Notes: generated from the sequence alone by a model not told the origin. DNA of 64,000 bases from Boesenbergia rotunda (GCA_024364735.1 JAGFNQ010000880.1:890417-954416); one strand, 5' to 3'. Counted from the stretch's first letter, positions 33,425 through 45,290 are shown. A program made the numbers and translations.

Positions 33425-34356
33425 CTAAGATGCAAATTACCCATGCATGCACCAAAAGTTACCCAATAAAGAAGGAAACAAGGAAAAACATGCAAAAGGA
33501 ACAGGTTAGTCATGAATCATGTGTTGGTGCAGACATCACCTAAGTCAAACCTGGGTTTTGATAATGGCAAAGGGTTCAGAAGTTAAGGTGTTATTGTGAT
33601 CTAACATGTTTACTGAGTGTGTAGGAAAAGTTCTAGGTACACTAGGCAAGAAATTCTGGCAAAGGCCTGGGCAAAGGAGTCCTGGTCAAGAACTGGGCAA
33701 GAAGACCTGACCGGAAGTCGAGCAAAGAAGTCCTGGTCGAGGACTTGGCAAGAAGTCCTGGCAAGGGGCTGGGCACCGAAGACCTGACCGAAAGTTGGGC
33801 AAGAAGACCTTACCAGAAGTTGGGCACGAAGACCTGGTCAGGTGGATTGGGTAAAAGTCCAACCGGAGGAGCCGGTTGGCAAAAGGTAAACTCTCCTGAG
33901 AGGAGTAGGTGAGGACGCATTCCCCGTCGAGGGAACAGAAGGCGTCGGTTCGACCTAGGGTTCCATTTGGGAGACCCGAAGTCAGAACCAAGATAGCTAC
34001 GGCTGTAACTAATGCTTGGTATGTTTTGGAACTAACCTGAGTTGCAGGATCGAAGGACTGGTCGTCTGCAAGTGAGGTGCCTCACTGGGCCTAGGCGCCC
34101 GAATGGACTCAGGAGCCCGAATGGGATCAGGCGCCCGTATGGATACGGGCGCCCAAGTATGAAGGAAAAATCCAAAACACAACCGCGAAGCCTCTGAACC
34201 AAAGCAGCTCAGGCGCCCGTGAGGTCACGGACGCCCCCATCAGCTCAGGCACCCAAGTGGAGATGGATAAGCGCTGATCGAGCCAGCGGATAAGGGTTCG
34301 CGCAGGGAAGGCCACATGTTAGGCGCCCCCATCGTCACAGGCGCCCGTATGAGCAC

Positions 34357-34365
34357 TATAAAAGA
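34357..34365 (+). promoter_or_regulatory. E2 LTR TATA box
   Basis: CTATAAAAG, 10-20 bases after a GGCGCCCGTAT palindrome. The pair is echoed at 37629-37650 in front of the accessory gene. Confidence 0.7.
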
Positions 34366-34633
34366 GGGTACACCCCCAAGGCATTGATAACAATTGCTCT
34401 CAACTCTCCAGACACTTTCACTCAGGCGCTGCGCCTCGGCAAAGTTCGATTTCGAGATTCTAGTGCCGACAACGACCCTCTGCTCTGGAATTCGATCCAC
34501 CTTGGGCATCGGTAAAATTTCAATTTACGAAAGTGTTGTGATTTAAATTTTCAATTCTATATCTGTACTATCATCTTGTAAAAACTTTATCGAATATAGA
34601 ATTGCCCAAAGTAAACGGTTAAGGACCATGGGT

Positions 34634-34668
34634 CTTGGCGTAGGAGCCGACCGCGACTCCGAACCAAG
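34634..34668 (+). ncRNA. Conserved R/U5 hairpin of copia LTRs (E2 copy)
   Basis: Lower helix CTTGG (34634-34638) with CCAAG (34664-34668), internal loop CGTA opposite GAA, upper helix GGAG (34643-34646) with CTCC (34657-34660), 10-base apical loop. The 3' LTR copy is 51501-51535. Minus-strand copies with compensatory changes are at 1601-1634, 5908-5941, 8876-8906, 54130-54160 and 54758-54788. It lies in the transcribed part of the LTR about 270 bases after the TATA box. Confidence 0.7.
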
Positions 34669-34788
34669 TAAAAAACGACTTGTGTTCTTGTGTATTTTGT
34701 CATTTTCCGCTGCGCATTTACTCTTCTACTCCGAAAAATTTTACAACGATATTCACCCCCGCTCTATCGTTTTCTTCGATCCAACAAG

Positions 34789-34800
34789 TGGTATCAGAGC
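34789..34800 (+). promoter_or_regulatory. E2 primer binding site (tRNA-Met)
   Basis: TGGTATCAGAGC, two bases after the 5' LTR. Confidence 0.9.
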
Positions 34801-35019
34801 AGGTGGCTCAAATTTGGTGCAACCACCAATTTGAGAAGTTTTTTTTTCAGATTTTATGATTTTTTTTATTTTCTTTTTCGAATTTTTCTTGTTAATCGAG
34901 GTTGGTACAACACCACTCGATCGTTTTTCACTTCTATTAATTTTCTTCCGCACTACTAATCCAAGACCAAGTCTTGGGATGAAGTTTCTCTATTTTTCTT
35001 ATTTTTTAAGAAAATTATT

Positions 35020-36640
35020 ATGGCCATGCAAGAGGGTTTCAGCACAGCCAGTCCACCGCTATTCAGTGGAGAAGACATCTCCTACTGGAAAAGCCGGATG
35101 GAAGTCCACCTGAAAACTCAGGTGGATATGTGGATAATAATGCAATCTGGCCTTGAAATCCCCAACAATGCAGAAGGAGTGGCACAACACTACTCGAAAT
35201 GGGACGCCTCTCTGAAGAAAAAGATCGAGGGTAATGCTAAGGCAACCCAGACTCTGCAGTGTAGACTAACCAAGGAAGAACTGAACCGGGTGGGTCCTTT
35301 CAGCAGCGCCAAAGAACTTTGGAGCAAACTGATTGAGCTGCACGAAGGTACCTCCGACACCAGAATCAGCAAAATGGATCTATTGCTGAACAGACTCTAC
35401 ACAATAAAGATGAATGAGGGTGAATCAGCAGCACAGCTCCATGCCAGAATCCAGGAGCTGATGAACGGCCTGCACACAATCGTCAGAAGGTCGAGAACCG
35501 TGACCTAATCAGGTATACCTTAAATTCTTTCCCAAAAAATACTCTGTGGGCATCTATGGTAGACGCTTACAAGGTTTCTAAGGATCTTTCAAAAATTAAA
35601 TTAGATGAACTATTTTTAGAATTAGAATTACATGAACAGAGTAACTGCACTTTGGTCGAGAAAGGTATTGTTTTTCTTGTAGGTAAACCCCAAGGAAAGG
35701 TAGCCAAGAAAAAGCCTCAACCTGCACCAAAGTCTGACTCAGACCTAGACTCAGAAGATAGTGAAGGGGATCGACCCAAGTTGGTGCGGCTAGCTCGGGA
35801 CTACTACAAGGAGTTGAAGCATCAAAACAATAGAAGGAAAGCAAGCCGACGAAAGGAAGATCCAGCTGAACCTTCAACTTCAAAGACTAAACCGAATGTT
35901 ACCTACTACGAATGCATCAAGAAGGGACACTACAAATCAGAATGCACCAATCTAAAGGAAGCCAAGAAGACTCGAAGGAAGAAGACTCTTTAAGCCACGT
36001 GGGACGAATCTTCCTCCGAAGAAGAAGAAGAGGCCCCACAGTCAAATCTTCTCTCCTTAACGTCTTCGGAAGACATCGACACCTGATCAGAATCGGAGCC
36101 AGACGACGGAAGGCTCACAATTTCGGAGAATGGCCAAATAACGGTAAGAGGTTATTCCGAAATCGAATTATCAAAATTAATAGCGTATCTCATAACTTGG
36201 CGAAAGCCAAAATTCATGTCGAATCCCTCCGACAAGAAGTAAAATTCCTGAAAGAGGAAGCTGACTCTAGATCCTTGACCGAGAAGGTTCAAGAAGGAAC
36301 CTCTACTCAAGTTGAAAAGCTTGAGAAAGAGAACTCCTCCTTGAAAACTCAAGTCAAGGAGCTAAGAGTAGCTTAAGAACGATTTACTTCGGGTTCCAAG
36401 GGTCTTGACATGATCCTTGGAAAATAGAAGCCCGTTCTTAATCGATCTAGGTTAGGGTATCAAACCAAGTCGAGACAACGGTCATATTATGCTGTATTGA
36501 ACCAATCAAGAGCCAAAGTTCAAGCATGGGTCCCCAAACTTTGCTTGAACAACCAAGCTGGATCAAACCAGTATTGGATCCCCAAGGATAAGATTCACAT
36601 CTTGCCTAATCATTATCGTGACTTTAGTACAGGAGGAGCC
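35020..36640 (+). pseudogene. gag: E2 gag (SIRE-type copia), broken
   Basis: The start at ATG 35020 gives MAMQEGFSTASPPLFSGEDI, then the copia Gag (UBN2-type) core with YWKSRMEVHL, KELWSKLIELHEG and LLNRLYTIKMNEGESA. A shift near 35490 moves to the frame of 35556-35993 (MVDAYKVSKDLSKIKLDEL). The zinc knuckle at about 35903-35943 reads YYECIKKGHYKSEC, so the first Cys of CX2C is Tyr and zinc binding should fail. The C-terminal coiled coil continues after further shifts (36290-36375) and ends near 36640 with WVPK..WIPKD phrases. Gag is followed directly by non-coding DNA, not by protease. Confidence 0.8.
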
Positions 36641-37400
36641 AATTTAAAAATAATTTTCATAATTAGATAAATTTTTTTCTTAATTCCTTAATTTTAATTG
36701 AATGCTTGATTGTTTATTTATTTCTGCAAATTATTATGTTTAGACCTAGGACTAGTTAGACTAAGGACTGAAATGATTTAACTGAAATTTGAACAATATA
36801 GTATTGGGTAAAGGTGAGATGATAGTACGTTAGGGAAGCCAATTTTGGTGGAACTAGCCGAAGCTACCAATCCAAGACCCAAACTAGTTAGACCAAAAGA
36901 TTTCAAGGAGTAACTTGAAGATGAATTTTCAATAAAAGGCATTGTCAAGGAAAGGGTTGATGATCCAATAAGGCTACGACCAAAGAAGGCCTTGTGCCTC
37001 GGCAAGACCTGGAAGCCAATTATTGAAAATCAAATTCACTTTACTATTGTCAGATTTGAATCTAACACAAATTTCAATTAATCTTATATTCAATCACTTT
37101 TCAAAATAAAACTTAAGTGTTTTTAAAATCAATTTAACCTTTCTCATGATTTCAAATTAAAATCTTTATTTCTGTTAAAAACTGTCTCACAAACCCCATA
37201 AAGTTAACGTGATTGATAACTATAGACTGGGTGAGATGGTTAGGACCTAACTCAAATTCATTTGGTTTTTGTACTTTTGTCAAGTAAAAATAGTGAATCA
37301 TGCAATTTAGAACCTGATTGATTTAATTGTTGGATGATCAAAAGAGTCAAATCGGGTCAAAATAGTCAAACCTGGTCAAACTGATCAATAGTCAAACCCT
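36641..37400 (+). other. E2 spacer between gag and accessory gene
   Basis: AT-rich, no domain. The minus-strand frame at 36778-37005 is not supported. In a complete SIRE element protease and integrase would begin here. Confidence 0.55.
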
Positions 37401-37404
37401 GGTC

Positions 37405-37650
37405 AACACGGGCACCCATGACCTGTCGGGCGCCCCCGACTTTCTCTTCAACCAAGACAGCAAAAGCTGTCAACTCCTACCCACCTGACCCGGGCGCCCG
37501 TGACCTATCGGGCGCCTAGGTCTTTGTCATCATCCAAGCAGTCAAGTCTGCTAAAAGCTGCCTACTGACTTGGGATTCCGTGACCTTACGGGTGCCCCAA
37601 TGAACACGGGCACCCGACCCTTCACGGGCGCCCGTATAACACTATATAAG
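37405..37650 (+). promoter_or_regulatory. Internal promoter of E2 accessory gene
   Basis: Six or more GGGCGCC/GGGCACCC palindromic words (37408-37635) precede a TATA box CTATATAAG (37642-37650). The last module, GGCGCCCGTATAACACTATA, is nearly the same as the LTR promoter at 34341-34362. A CT- and CA-rich leader of about 110 bases leads to the ATG at 37763. Confidence 0.6.
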
Positions 37651-37762
37651 GAGCATGACTCCCTCTTCTTTCCCCACACCAAAACCAAAACCATCATTCA
37701 CTTCTTTTCTTCCCAAGGCGCCTGGACGCTCCTTCCTCTTCTTCAAACACTCTACTTCGAAA

Positions 37763-38946
37763 ATGCCGCCCCGGTATTAATTTTATTATGCATTTTCAAG
37801 TAATTTCATTTTTTTCTTGCGCTTATTAAATGCACAATTTTTCTTTTACATAGTTAGAAAACGTCGCGTCTCTCAACCCAACCCCGTGGCCGAACCTAGC
37901 CCTGACCCAAGGTTCCCTAACGTGGAGTTGTTTAACAAGTTTGCCCAAACAACCTATAAGCCTATAAGGACTAGCTTCCTAAATAAGCAATTCTTTACCC
38001 AATCTTGCCCCTTAGCTATGGATGCAATCATCTTCTATCAACTAGATCATCAAGTCTTCTGCACACATCCTGTGAACTCGATCCTGTGTGTAGAATTTTA
38101 CAATAACCTAGTCAAGTTGATGACCTACTCTACTCTACCATAGTACAAGGCACTCCCCTAACCATTTCTCCAACCTTGTTTAATCGGTTTCTCGGACTAC
38201 AACAGTCGCAGTCTACCTTTTCTTGTTATCCTCCAGCCGACCCTCCCTTCGCACCCCCTATTCGCACATTACTCTAGACACTCTTTACTCCTATTTCTTT
38301 GGAGATGTGCGAAACTGGTTAGCACGGCGATTTCAGTCCGTCGACCTCCGAGTCCAGGATTATGCCCACTACCGAGTTATAGTTCATTGTGTACTCCCAC
38401 TTACCACCCAAGATGTCGCGACCATACGATCGCTTCACACCTTTTTACTCTACGCTAAAGAGATATCAGTTAGATATCAACATAGGCCTCCACATATTCT
38501 ACACCATCATTTACGCATCGAGCATATCTACTCACGATCGAGTACGTACGTCCTACTGCCATATTATCACCGCTCTTCTTCACCACCATGGTCACGACAT
38601 CACTGCCGGAGAGATCATTTCGATGACTGAGTTTGATGAAATAGGGTTTAGGAACTTCTCTTTAGCGGGGATAGATGTTTCGGCCATGGGGGTTTTATCA
38701 TGGAGACGAGAGAGGGCTAGACGGCAGGTTGACTCTGACGAGGAGGTGGAGGTAGACGTAGCCGATCTCACAGCCGAGATCAACGAGCACCTACAGGAGC
38801 CTCCTCCACTAACCACCGATCATCGCATTACACTGTTGCAGATAGAGATGCACAGCCTCAGGGAGGAGGTCGAGGCCTATCACATCGAGCACTGGACGCC
38901 CTCCGAGCCGATCGAGAGACAAGCGACGCACGATACATTGATATGA
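37763..38946 (+). pseudogene. E2 accessory gene (PF20167-like), two exons
   Basis: Exon 1 is 37763-37773 (MPP plus CG). The intron is 37774-37857 (84 bp, GTATTA...TTAG). Exon 2 starts at 37858 with A, restoring an Arg codon, then KRRVSQPNPVAEP. The domain follows with RFPNVELFNKFAQ, a VEFYNNL block, then YSYFFGDVRNWL, an IVHCVLPLTTQDV block and FSLAGIDVSAMGVLSWRR, ending in an acidic linker and coiled coil (EMHSLREEVEAY). One-base shifts near 38118, 38262 and 38455 break exon 2 into three frames (37858-38143, 38223-38630, 38389-38946). The homologue is element A's gene at 33424-32270. The family is a pattern-based call and the function is unknown. Confidence 0.65.
37774..37857 (+). other. Predicted intron of E2 accessory gene
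   Basis: GT donor at 37774-37775, AT-rich body with a T-rich tract, AG acceptor at 37856-37857. Position and phase (CG|A) match the intron in element A's copy. Confidence 0.55.
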
Positions 38947-40265
38947 TGTCGCTGTTTCGATCTTGGCAGCCTGGCCCATCTGACCGTCCTGGCCCTTCTT
39001 CTTAGATCATTTTTCAGCTATCTCAGTGTATTGCAGACTATTTGACTATCCCTACTGAGTAGGGTTGACTTGTACTTGATTATGATTTAACTCTTCTGGT
39101 CCTACTGTTGACCAGATGACTCTTATGCAGTTATTTGATTTACTTGTGATTACTTGTTTATTAGTATTATGCCATTTTAATTAGTATGCTAAAACAGATA
39201 CTTCATAGTTAGGGTTATGCTTAGTAGAATAGGACTGCTCTACTTGTGTTTTTATAAAAACTGCTTTATTTCCTAAAATGTTTGAAAAATCATTTTTTAT
39301 GAAATTTAAAATGATTTTCCGACTTAGTTTTATTCAAAAACTTAACCCCTTCAAAACTAGGGTTTTTTCGCAAATGGACTTAGCTTAGGCCCTAACCCTA
39401 GAACTACATGCACCTATAGATCTAGAAGCCAGCATCTCACAAGCACCTTAGGGTACTTTTGATTGACAACCTAGACTGGGTTGAGATGCTTAGCTCTATG
39501 CCTTGATTCAAGATGCTTTAAGACAGTGCATCTGCCTAACCCTAGCGAAAGCTACTATTTATGACAGTTAGTAAGTAGCTAACTGAGTTAGACAGGACCT
39601 GAAAGAGAAAATCTAAATTGATTTGGTCCAGTTTATGCTTAGAATTGGTTTAATACAGAACTTTACTTTCATCACTCTATTTTTTGCTATAATAATTTTT
39701 TTGATATATGGAAAAGGGGGAGAGAAAGGAAAGGAGAGAAAAGAAGTTTTTTAAATTTTTCTAAAATTATAATTTCCTTTCAAATTTTAATTCAAAAACT
39801 TTTATCTCCTTTTTCAAAAAGTAAAGTAACGAAAACACTTGTTTTCAAATCTGAAGCATCTTAAAAATTATTTTTGAAAATTTTATAAGTACTTAATTCA
39901 ATTTTTTTAAAATTTTTTTCTAAGCATTAAAATTAAAATTAAAATTTCTTTTGAATATTTTCTAAGTATTTAAACTTAAAATTCCTTTGGAAAATCTTCT
40001 GAGTAGTTAAACTTAAAATTCTTTTGGAAAATTTTCCTCTAACTTGAAAATCTTTTTGAAAACCTTCTAAGTGTTGAAAACCTGAAAAATCTTTTTACTT
40101 TTTAGATCGATAAGGACATAGAAATGTTTTCAAAAACTCCACGTATTTTTGAAAAACTCAGGGGGAGAATTTCTTCCAGGGGAGGAAATTAAAAACCGTT
40201 TACATTACTTGTTTCTTTAACTTAACCTTTTGAACCGTGTTGCCATAAATCAAAAAGGGGGAGAT
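38947..40265 (+). other. E2 3' non-coding region with two polypurine tracts
   Basis: Becomes very AT-rich after 39240. It contains an upstream polypurine tract (AAAAGGGGGAGAG, about 39711-39723, preceded by TTTTTTGATATATGG) and the terminal one (AAAAAGGGGGAGAT, about 40252-40265). Confidence 0.7.
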
Positions 40266-41075
40266 TATTGGTGTAGGCAACACCTAAGTCAAACCTGGGT
40301 TTTGATAATGGCAAAGAATTCAGAAGTTAATGTGTTATTGTGTTCTAACATGTTTACTGAGTGTGCAAGAAAAGTCCTAGGTACACTAGGCAAGAAGTCC
40401 TAGCAAAGGGCTGGACAAAGAAGTCCTGGTCAAGGATTGGGCATGAAGACCTGACCGGAAGTCGGGCAAAGAAGTCCTGGTCGAGGACTGGGCAAGAAGT
40501 CCTGGCAAGGGACTGGGCACCGAAGACCTGATCGGATGTTGGGCAAGAAGACCTGACCAGAAGTTGGGCACGAAGACCTGGTCAGGTCGATTGGGCAAAA
40601 GTCCAACTGGAGGAGCCGGTTGGCAAAAGTTAAACTCTCCTGAGAGGAGTAGGTGAGGACGTGTTCCCCGTCGAGGGAACAGTAGGCGTCGGTTCAACCT
40701 AGGGTTCCATATGGGATGCCCGAAGTCAGAACCAAGACAGCTACAACTGTAACTAATGCTTGGTATGTTTTGGAACTAACCTGAGTTGCAGGATCGAAGG
40801 ACTGGTCGTCTACAAGTGAGGTGCTTCACTGGGCCTAGGCGCCTGAATGGACTCAGGCACCCGAATGGGCTCAGGTGCCCGAATGGGCTCAGGGGCCCGT
40901 ATGGATACGGGTGCCCAAGTGCGAAGGCAAAATCCAAAACACAGCCGTGAAGCCTCTGAACCAATGCAGTTCAGGCGCCCGTGAGGTCACGGGCGCCCCC
41001 ATCAGCACAAGCGCCCAAGTGGAGATGGATAAGCACTGACCGAGCCTACGGATAAGGGTTCACGTAGGGAAGGCC
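40266..41075 (+). repeat. E2 3' LTR, first part
   Basis: Matches the 5' LTR from its first base, but starts TATTGG instead of TGTTGG. It is interrupted at 41076 by E3. AGGCC (41071-41075) is the E3 target duplication. Confidence 0.92.
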
Positions 41076-43314
41076 TGTTGAGACCGGGTGCATGTTGACA
41101 TGGATACGGGTTCGTAATTTTAAAATTTAATTACATGCAGCGGAAGGTTTAGCATAAATAATTTCTCAAATTATTTTAACCACGTATCTAGCATTCAACC
41201 TTATGTTGTGGAGACATGATCATACATTTAAAATTTTGCAGAAAGTAAACTAATTTACTTAATACCTCGCGTAACTCGTAGAAAGGGACGAGATCCAACC
41301 ATAGCGTCCCTTGGAAGCTCCGCCTCAATTCGCGTCCACGCCGGGTTTTCTTCGGGATGACTTCGCAAAGCCACGAGTTTCGTGCCGACAAGAACTACTA
41401 GACTCTCCAAAGGCACGACAAGAATACCAAGAGAGAGATGAAATACTAACCACCAAACGAAGAACGGAATCAAGATTCCGGGAGGAAGGAAGGAGTCGCG
41501 CCCGCTTCTTCTTCTTCTTCGGCTTCTTCTTGGTGGTGGAAGCTCACGGCAAAGGGGGAGGGCTCTAGGGCCGGCGGCACTAGAAGAGGGAGAGGGAGAG
41601 AAGGAGAGGGAGAGAGGCTAGGCAAGAATCCTTGATCTCTTTGATTGATATCCAAGCTTTGCCTTGGTACCTTTATATAGTAGCCTCTTAATCGCCAAGT
41701 CTCCTCTTAACGGAATAAATTTTCATAAGAAATTTATCTTATAAATTTTTCTATGAATTATTCCGTTATGCCAAGTTTTTATTATAACTTAATTTATAAT
41801 AAAAACAACCATGTCTCCCCTTTTATTATGGAAAGAAATTTCTTTATATAAATTTCTTTATCATGGTAAATCAATCCATTATTGATTTTATAAAATAAAA
41901 TAAACCATTCCAAGGTTTATTTTAATTTCCATGATAAATAAATCACTTTATATAAATTTCTTTATATAAATTTCTTTATACAAATTTCTTTATACAAATT
42001 TCTTTATCCATAATTTTATAAGACAAACCACGCGCGGTTTATTTTATAAATTTGAACCAAACAATTTGGTTCTTCCCTCTTATTGTGGCCGGCCAAATAA
42101 AGAGGGTGGGGACCCTCTTTGGCCGGCCAAACCCAAGCCACGATCTCATGAATTAAACTCACTTAATTCGTTCAATAAGTCTTCAAAGATTTAGCCATTT
42201 TATGCTTCCGATGCGTCTCTGAAAAATTCAGATTCGATTTATCTCTCTTGATCGGAAAATCCAATTTTCAACTCGTTTTATATCCCTCGGATCACTCGTA
42301 GTGCGTGTGACTAAATAGGCTTTCGATTTATGTTGGTCGTCTATAATTAACCAATTATAGAACGATCATGAGTGGCACATAGTAGTACATCATGATCCCC
42401 AATTAATCGAAAGATCAACGGTTGACCTCAGAAACTATTCTGAAACCCTTCAGCAGCTTTAATGAATCATGCCTCATTCCCGTCACCATCTTATACCCAC
42501 TTGGTTCAGGACACGGTCTATGTGTGTCAGTCCCCACTAGGCTGACTACGTCACACCTAGCCCAAGTAATGTCTTTCTCGTCCAACGGATTCTAATTACC
42601 CTCATGTTTCTAAGAGATTCATACTCGAAACATGTGATGCTCTGGCCAAAGGCTTCGAGTAACAATCTGACGATAGGCCTTGGGTATACATCTCCTCGCA
42701 AGGAGTGGTGAATCCTTTGTAGGCTGTTCAAACATCTTCGGGCACTTCGGCTTATACCCAATCATCCTTGGTCCACACCTCCTTAGAGATGCTTGCGTAA
42801 GATGTCAAAGTATAAGTCTTCATGACCAAGATGACTTGAACACCGCAAGTCAAAGGAACATCGCACTTAAGCTGCAGTAAGAACTTCATTGACATATCTA
42901 TATGTGGATTACCATATGAAGTTTTACAGCTAGTCACTCCAATGAACTAGTTCCCTTAACTAGCATTCATGTTTATCTCCGGACATCCCAATGTCACCAG
43001 CCAGTGAGAATCAGCTGATTAGAGAATAACCCATGCTAGTCTCCACAGAAATGATAGTGTCCGTATTTATCAATTCATCGACTAGGGACAATTTCAATAC
43101 TTCACAATTGCACATGTAGAGATAATCACTAGTTATGAATTCATCACAAATTCTCTCATGCTGTGAATTGTATTACGGACATTCAGTAAATAAGTTTAAG
43201 ATCTCAATCAAATACACGAACATGTATACTCAAATAGTGAATATTCATTTATTAAAGTAAATGATTACAATCATAAGGCGATTGCCTTAGGACACTTCTC
43301 TCATATTACTAATA
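41076..43314 (-). repeat. E3 3' LTR
   Basis: 2239 bp; plus-strand left edge TGTTGAGACC, right edge ATTACTAATA. It contains a TATA box on the minus strand (CTATATAAAGG, about 41671-41681), an AAGGGACG/CGTCCCTT inverted repeat (41283-41311), a 15-bp minisatellite (about 41945-42010) and a GGCCGGCC-armed hairpin (42087-42128). Frames such as 42546-42761 are repeated in the other LTR and are not genes. Confidence 0.92.
41945..42010. repeat. 15-bp minisatellite in E3 LTR
   Basis: About four copies of AAATTTCTTTATA(T/C)A; the partner LTR (49826-49868) has fewer copies. Confidence 0.75.
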
Positions 43315-43328
43315 AACTCCCACTTGGC

Positions 43329-44021
43329 CTAATGCCAATCGCTACGGTATCCAATACCACAGGCTCTAACATGACCCTCAAACTTGCATTGAGGTAAGGC
43401 CTTAGTTAAAGGATCCGCTAAATTCCTTTCAGTGGGAATTTTCTCAATTTGTATATCATTCCTACTTATAATCTCTCTGATCAGATGATAGCGGCGAAGC
43501 ACGTGTTTGGATCGCTGATGAGACCTTGGTTCCTTTGCTTGTGCAATAACTCCATTGTTGTCGCAGTAAACCGGTATTGCTTCATCAATGGTTGGAACCA
43601 CACCAAGTTCTGAGACAAACTTCTTGATCCAGACTGCTTCTTTTGCTGCTTCCGAAGCCGCAATATATTCCGTTTCCGTGGTAGAATCCGCTACAGTGTC
43701 TTGCTTGGAACTCTTCCAACTTATTGCGCCTTCATTCAAAGTAAATACGTATCTAGACTGAGATTTGGAGTTATCCTTATCTGTCTGGAAATTGGTATCT
43801 GTATACCCACGTATTACCATATCTCCTTCTCCATATATTAGGAACACATCCTTAGTTCTTCTTAAGTACTTAAGGATTGTCTTGACAGCCGCCCAATGAT
43901 CCATTCCTGGATCAGACTGGTATCTGCTCGTGACGCTCAGAGCATACGATACATCAGGCCTAGTACATAACATAGCATACATGATAGATCCTATCGCGGA
44001 TGCATAAGGAATCTTATTCAT
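43329..44021 (-). pseudogene. pol: E3 RNase H and RT connection
   Basis: 230 residues: the copia connection PYASAIGSIMYAMLCTRPDVSYAL, then RNase H with YTDTNFQTDKDNSKSQSRYV (first catalytic Asp region), TTETEYIAAS and the DNNGVIAQAK block. The C-terminus reads ADPLTKALPQCKFEGH, as is usual at the end of copia Pol. The frame is separated from the upstream RT (44049) by a short break near 44025-44045. RNase H removes the RNA strand during cDNA synthesis. Confidence 0.9.
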
Positions 44022-44048
44022 GCAAATCCTCTCGTCTTTTGTGCGCAG

Positions 44049-45290
44049 TCACATAGACTTTGAAAGGTTGATCCCATGCCTGATGGGAAGGTAACCTTTC
44101 TTGGATTCTGACATGCTAAACCTTTTTAGCACTCGGTCTATATATGTAGACTGCGAAAGACCAAGTAACCGTTTTGATCTATCTCTATAGATTCTAATCC
44201 CAAGGATATAGGTTGCTTCTCCTAGGTCTTTCATGGAGAAAGTTTTGGACAACCAAATTTTAACCGACTTTAAGACTGATATATCATTTCCTATAAGCAA
44301 TATGTCATCGACATATAGTACTAGGAATACGATTGCACTCCCACTAACCTTCTTGTACACACAAGGTTCGTCAGGATATTGTGAGAAATCAAACTCTTTG
44401 ATTGTCTCATCAAAACGGATGTTCCAGCTCCTGGATGCTTGCTTCAGTCCATATATGGATCGTCGAAGCTTGCATATTTTGGTTTTATCAACTGATGTGA
44501 AACCTTCAGGTTGTATCATGTATACATTCTCAAGCAGGTTTCCATTAAGGAAAGCTGTTTTCACATCCATTTGCCATATCTCATAATCATAATGAGCTGC
44601 TATGGCCAGGAGCATCCGAATGGATTTAAGCATAGCTACTGGCGAATAGGTTTCGTCATAATTAATTCCTTGTTTCTGACGATATCCTTTTGCCACTAGT
44701 CTAGCTTTAAAGGTAACAACATTACCTTCCATGTCGGTTTTCTTCTTGAAAACCCACTTGCACCCTATGGGTTTAATCCCTTCAAGTGGGTTAACCAAGT
44801 CCCATACTTGATTTTCATATATGGAATCCATTTCCGACTTCATGGCTTCAAGCCATTTGTCCCTTTCTGAACTTTTCAGAACATCTTCATAACTGATAGG
44901 ATCGTCATCGCTTATGAGTAACACGTCGTTCGATTCACTTATGAGAAATCCGTATCTCTCTGGAATATTACGTGTCCTATCAGACCTACGAAGAGGTGGT
45001 GTTGTTTTAGGTTCAACTGATAGCTCAACATTATGAGTTATTGGTTGTGGGTCTAGACTAGGTGTCTCTGTAATGTCTATTGGAGTTTCTTGAACTTCAT
45101 CAAGTTCAATGCCACTCCCACTATTTTCTTGTAAAAGAAATTCTTTTTCCAGAAATATAGCATGCCTTGAAACAAACACCTTTTGTTCCAAGGGATGATA
45201 GAATTGGTAACCCTTCGTTTCCTTAGGGTATCCAATAAATAGACATTTATCAGACTTAGCATCCAATTTGTCTGATACAGTCCGCTTCAC
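44049..45290 (-). pseudogene. pol: E3 integrase C-terminus and reverse transcriptase
   Basis: 413 residues. Starts in the integrase tail (CLFIGYPKETKGYQFYHP), passes an acidic linker, then copia RT: WEAMKSEMDSIYENQVW-like start, GCKWVFKKKTDMEGNV, the WQMDVKTAFLNGNL block and catalytic FLVLYVDDILLIGN (about 44306-44265). Overlaps the integrase frame by a few bases in another phase (45287-45290), which indicates a one-base shift. Confidence 0.92.

Larger units (their letters stand above)
33522..34786 (+). repeat. E2 5' LTR
   Basis: Starts TGTTGGTGCAGA and ends GATCCAACA. U3 carries repeated AAGTCCTGG/AAGACCTGA phrases (33690-33850) and an array of GGCGCC palindromes (34085-34350), then a TATA box (CTATAAAAG, 34357-34365), the R/U5 hairpin (34634-34668) and a C-run (34756-34760). 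Confidence 0.92.

Noticed and set aside
32587..33513. 308-residue frame taken as a complete protein starting at 33513
   Set aside because: The first ~30 residues come from the proposed intron; the homologue in E2 supports exon 2 starting at 33424.
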